Positions 14,595 to 14,800 of a DNA stretch of 14,800 nt are shown one piece after another. Below the pieces are notes generated by a model. The model had not been told where the DNA came from, ran no database searches, and saw only the letters and a list, made by a program, of their open reading frames with translations. Each line of letters begins with the position of its first letter. The first letter of the stretch is position 1. The stretch covers positions 1 to 14,800 of the forward strand of contig JANBTH010000561.1 of assembly GCA_027578815.1 (NCBI GenBank). Direction: 5' to 3'. Both the position numbers and the translations under genes were made by a program. This DNA is from Coemansia sp. RSA 1804. Lineage: Eukaryota > Kickxellomycota > Kickxellomycetes > Kickxellales > Kickxellaceae.

Positions 14595-14800
14595 CTAGTC
14601 TTGTTCGCTGAGCTGGACGGTTGGCAAATTTCCGGATGTTTATCAGACCTGTAAATCTATTTCTATAAGGAACATTTGAGAATATGTTAGTGTGTGAATT
14701 TAGTCTGTCAATTTGCTGCGGTGCGCAAAGGCCATTCAAGAAAATCCTTGCTAAACCGACTAGAAATAAACAGTCATAGGTATACACACAGGCTTTGTGG

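Larger units (their letters stand above)
14315..14800. other. Upstream region of transporter 2, to the right edge
   Basis: This is AT-rich DNA expected to hold the promoter of transporter 2. It includes a TATA candidate at 14479-14486, another close to the ATG at about 14341-14347 (TATAAAG on the minus strand), and a short 7-base tandem repeat at 14574-14594. No gene can be supported. A minus-strand open frame at 14787-14527 has a composition that looks like non-coding DNA. Confidence 0.5.

Overview
The window looks like nuclear DNA of an early-diverging fungus. All long reading frames run intact from a eukaryotic-style ATG to a stop with no obvious intron, intergenic DNA is AT-rich with TATA-like boxes and pyrimidine tracts, and the proteins are fungal types: a fungal-type tRNA ligase, a Spo71/Mug56-like PH protein and fungal monocarboxylate-type transporters. 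The compact intron-poor style fits Zoopagomycota such as Kickxellomycotina (for example Coemansia), but that placement is inference.

Layout. Positions 1-103 (minus) hold the 5' end of an unrecognised gene that runs off the left edge, with a TATA box and a CAA-rich leader. After about 1.2 kb of intergenic DNA come three plus-strand genes: a 1451-residue multi-PH protein of the Spo71/Mug56 type (1312-5667), thiamine pyrophosphokinase (5979-6779) and a Trl1-type tRNA ligase (7342-9699). Converging on these are two minus-strand tandem paralogues of an MFS monocarboxylate-like transporter (9960-11399 and 12905-14314), separated by 1.5 kb of DNA in which I can support no gene.

The genes do not form one pathway. 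Thiamine pyrophosphokinase makes the cofactor TPP. The tRNA ligase belongs to tRNA splicing and, in yeast, HAC1 splicing. The PH protein should act at membranes. The transporters probably carry small organic acids or related solutes.

The strongest oddity is the tRNA ligase. Its adenylyltransferase module keeps every key motif. In the C-terminal 2',3'-cyclic phosphodiesterase (CPD) module, however, the two HxT motifs read NIK and HIA, and the central kinase module has an altered DRNNH motif and an acidic insert next to the lid. This looks like a tRNA ligase losing its end-healing activities while keeping its sealing activity. No mobile element, CRISPR array, rRNA or tRNA gene was found.
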